A DNA stretch of 6,266 nt, from contig JASHUR010000396.1 of NCBI GenBank assembly GCA_030039895.1, positions 1 to 6,266 of the forward strand, written 5' to 3'. The translations under genes and the position numbers were made by a program. Source of the DNA: Acidobacteriaceae bacterium (GTDB lineage Bacteria; Acidobacteriota; Terriglobia; Terriglobales; Acidobacteriaceae). The notes below the pieces were generated by a model. It made no database searches, had not been told where the DNA came from, and worked only from the letters and a program-made list of their open reading frames with translations. This document shows, one piece after another, positions 5,995 through 6,266 of the stretch; within the stretch, counting starts at the first letter, position 1, and every line of letters starts with the position of its first letter.

Positions 5995-6266
5995 ATGGAT
6001 ATGCAGCAGACCCTGAAGTTAATTCGCGGCAGATATTCTGAGCGCGGCGCCTTTGACGCCAACCGCCCGGTCGCCAAATCGGACCTGATGATGATTCTGG
6101 AGGCCGCGCGATGGGCCCCAACGCCGAACAACATGCAGAACTTCGAGATTGTCGTTGTGGACGACAAGCAGCAGCTCGAAGCCATCGGCAAGATTCCCGC
6201 CTACATGTCGGAAGACTTCCTGCGCGAAAACTATGCCGAGATCGTGTTCACGGAAGAAGAGCTTCG
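5995..6266 (+). CDS. Nitroreductase-family flavoprotein, 3' end outside the window
   Basis: Ninety codons are visible before the window ends, roughly 40-45% of a usual 200-220-residue protein. Nitroreductase-family enzymes are FMN-dependent, NAD(P)H-using, usually dimeric oxidoreductases acting on nitro compounds, quinones or other acceptors. The N-terminus shows the FMN-contacting RYSERGAFD (residues 13-21, equivalent to the common R-R-S-x-R), RPVAKSDLMMILEAARWAPT (24-43) and the NNMQNFEIVVV strand region. Two in-frame ATGs (5995 and 6001) each have a Shine-Dalgarno 6 bases upstream: GGAG at 5985-5988 and GGGAG at 5990-5994. The first is reported. It is 111 bases from ackA with its own candidate promoter and Crp-like site, so it is probably a separate, co-regulated unit. 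The substrate cannot be inferred. Confidence 0.9.
   Translation, partial: MDMQQTLKLIRGRYSERGAFDANRPVAKSDLMMILEAARWAPTPNNMQNFEIVVVDDKQQLEAIGKIPAYMSEDFLRENYAEIVFTEEEL

Noticed and set aside
5664..6191. Minus-strand open frame spanning the end of ackA, the intergenic gap and the nitroreductase start
   Set aside because: It crosses two well-supported + strand genes and their regulatory gap, and its translation is low-complexity Ser/Arg-rich.

Overview
The window is a compact, almost fully coding bacterial segment with every supported gene on the + strand. Order: the end of a tandem-domain universal stress protein; a Crp/Fnr-type regulator with an N-terminal cysteine cluster; a six-helix membrane protein resembling HdeD/DUF308; phosphoketolase (xfp); acetate kinase (ackA); and the first 90 codons of a nitroreductase-family flavoprotein. 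The composition is moderately GC-rich, and I see no tRNA, rRNA, CRISPR array, transposase or phage signature. The gene mix and the Cys-x2-Cys...Phe-Cys style of the Crp/Fnr N-terminus fit an Acidobacteriota-like soil bacterium. That placement is inference from protein character; a proteobacterium or another environmental phylum is possible.

Region 1 (1-2168) looks like one transcription unit. The stress protein, regulator and membrane protein are separated by only 11 and 19 bases, each internal gene has its own Shine-Dalgarno, and a weak terminator-like hairpin follows. Region 2 (2169-2323) is a 155-base intergenic leader. It holds that hairpin, a TATATA -10 candidate and a 13-base inverted repeat, ATCACA-G-TGTGAT, abutting the ribosome binding site of xfp. 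Region 3 (2324-5883) is the xfp-ackA operon, whose genes overlap by four bases (ATGA). Region 4 (5884-5994) is a 111-base intergenic region with two adjacent 16-base palindromes; one is a perfect TGTGA-N6-TCACA site placed as a class II activator site for the nitroreductase gene.

Xfp cleaves xylulose 5-phosphate and/or fructose 6-phosphate with inorganic phosphate to give acetyl phosphate. AckA then uses acetyl phosphate to make ATP and acetate, giving respiration-independent ATP without pyruvate dehydrogenase or phosphotransacetylase. The neighbours (universal stress protein, redox-type Crp/Fnr regulator, nitroreductase) suggest a low-oxygen or redox-stress module. The regulator's recognition helix (Arg-Glu-x3-Arg) predicts TGTGA-type half-sites, and the same 6-mer TGTGAT/ATCACA occurs in both larger intergenic gaps, so a local regulon is the most interesting testable hypothesis. 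The individual gene families are all known; the possible novelty is in the control logic and the regulator's cysteine spacing.
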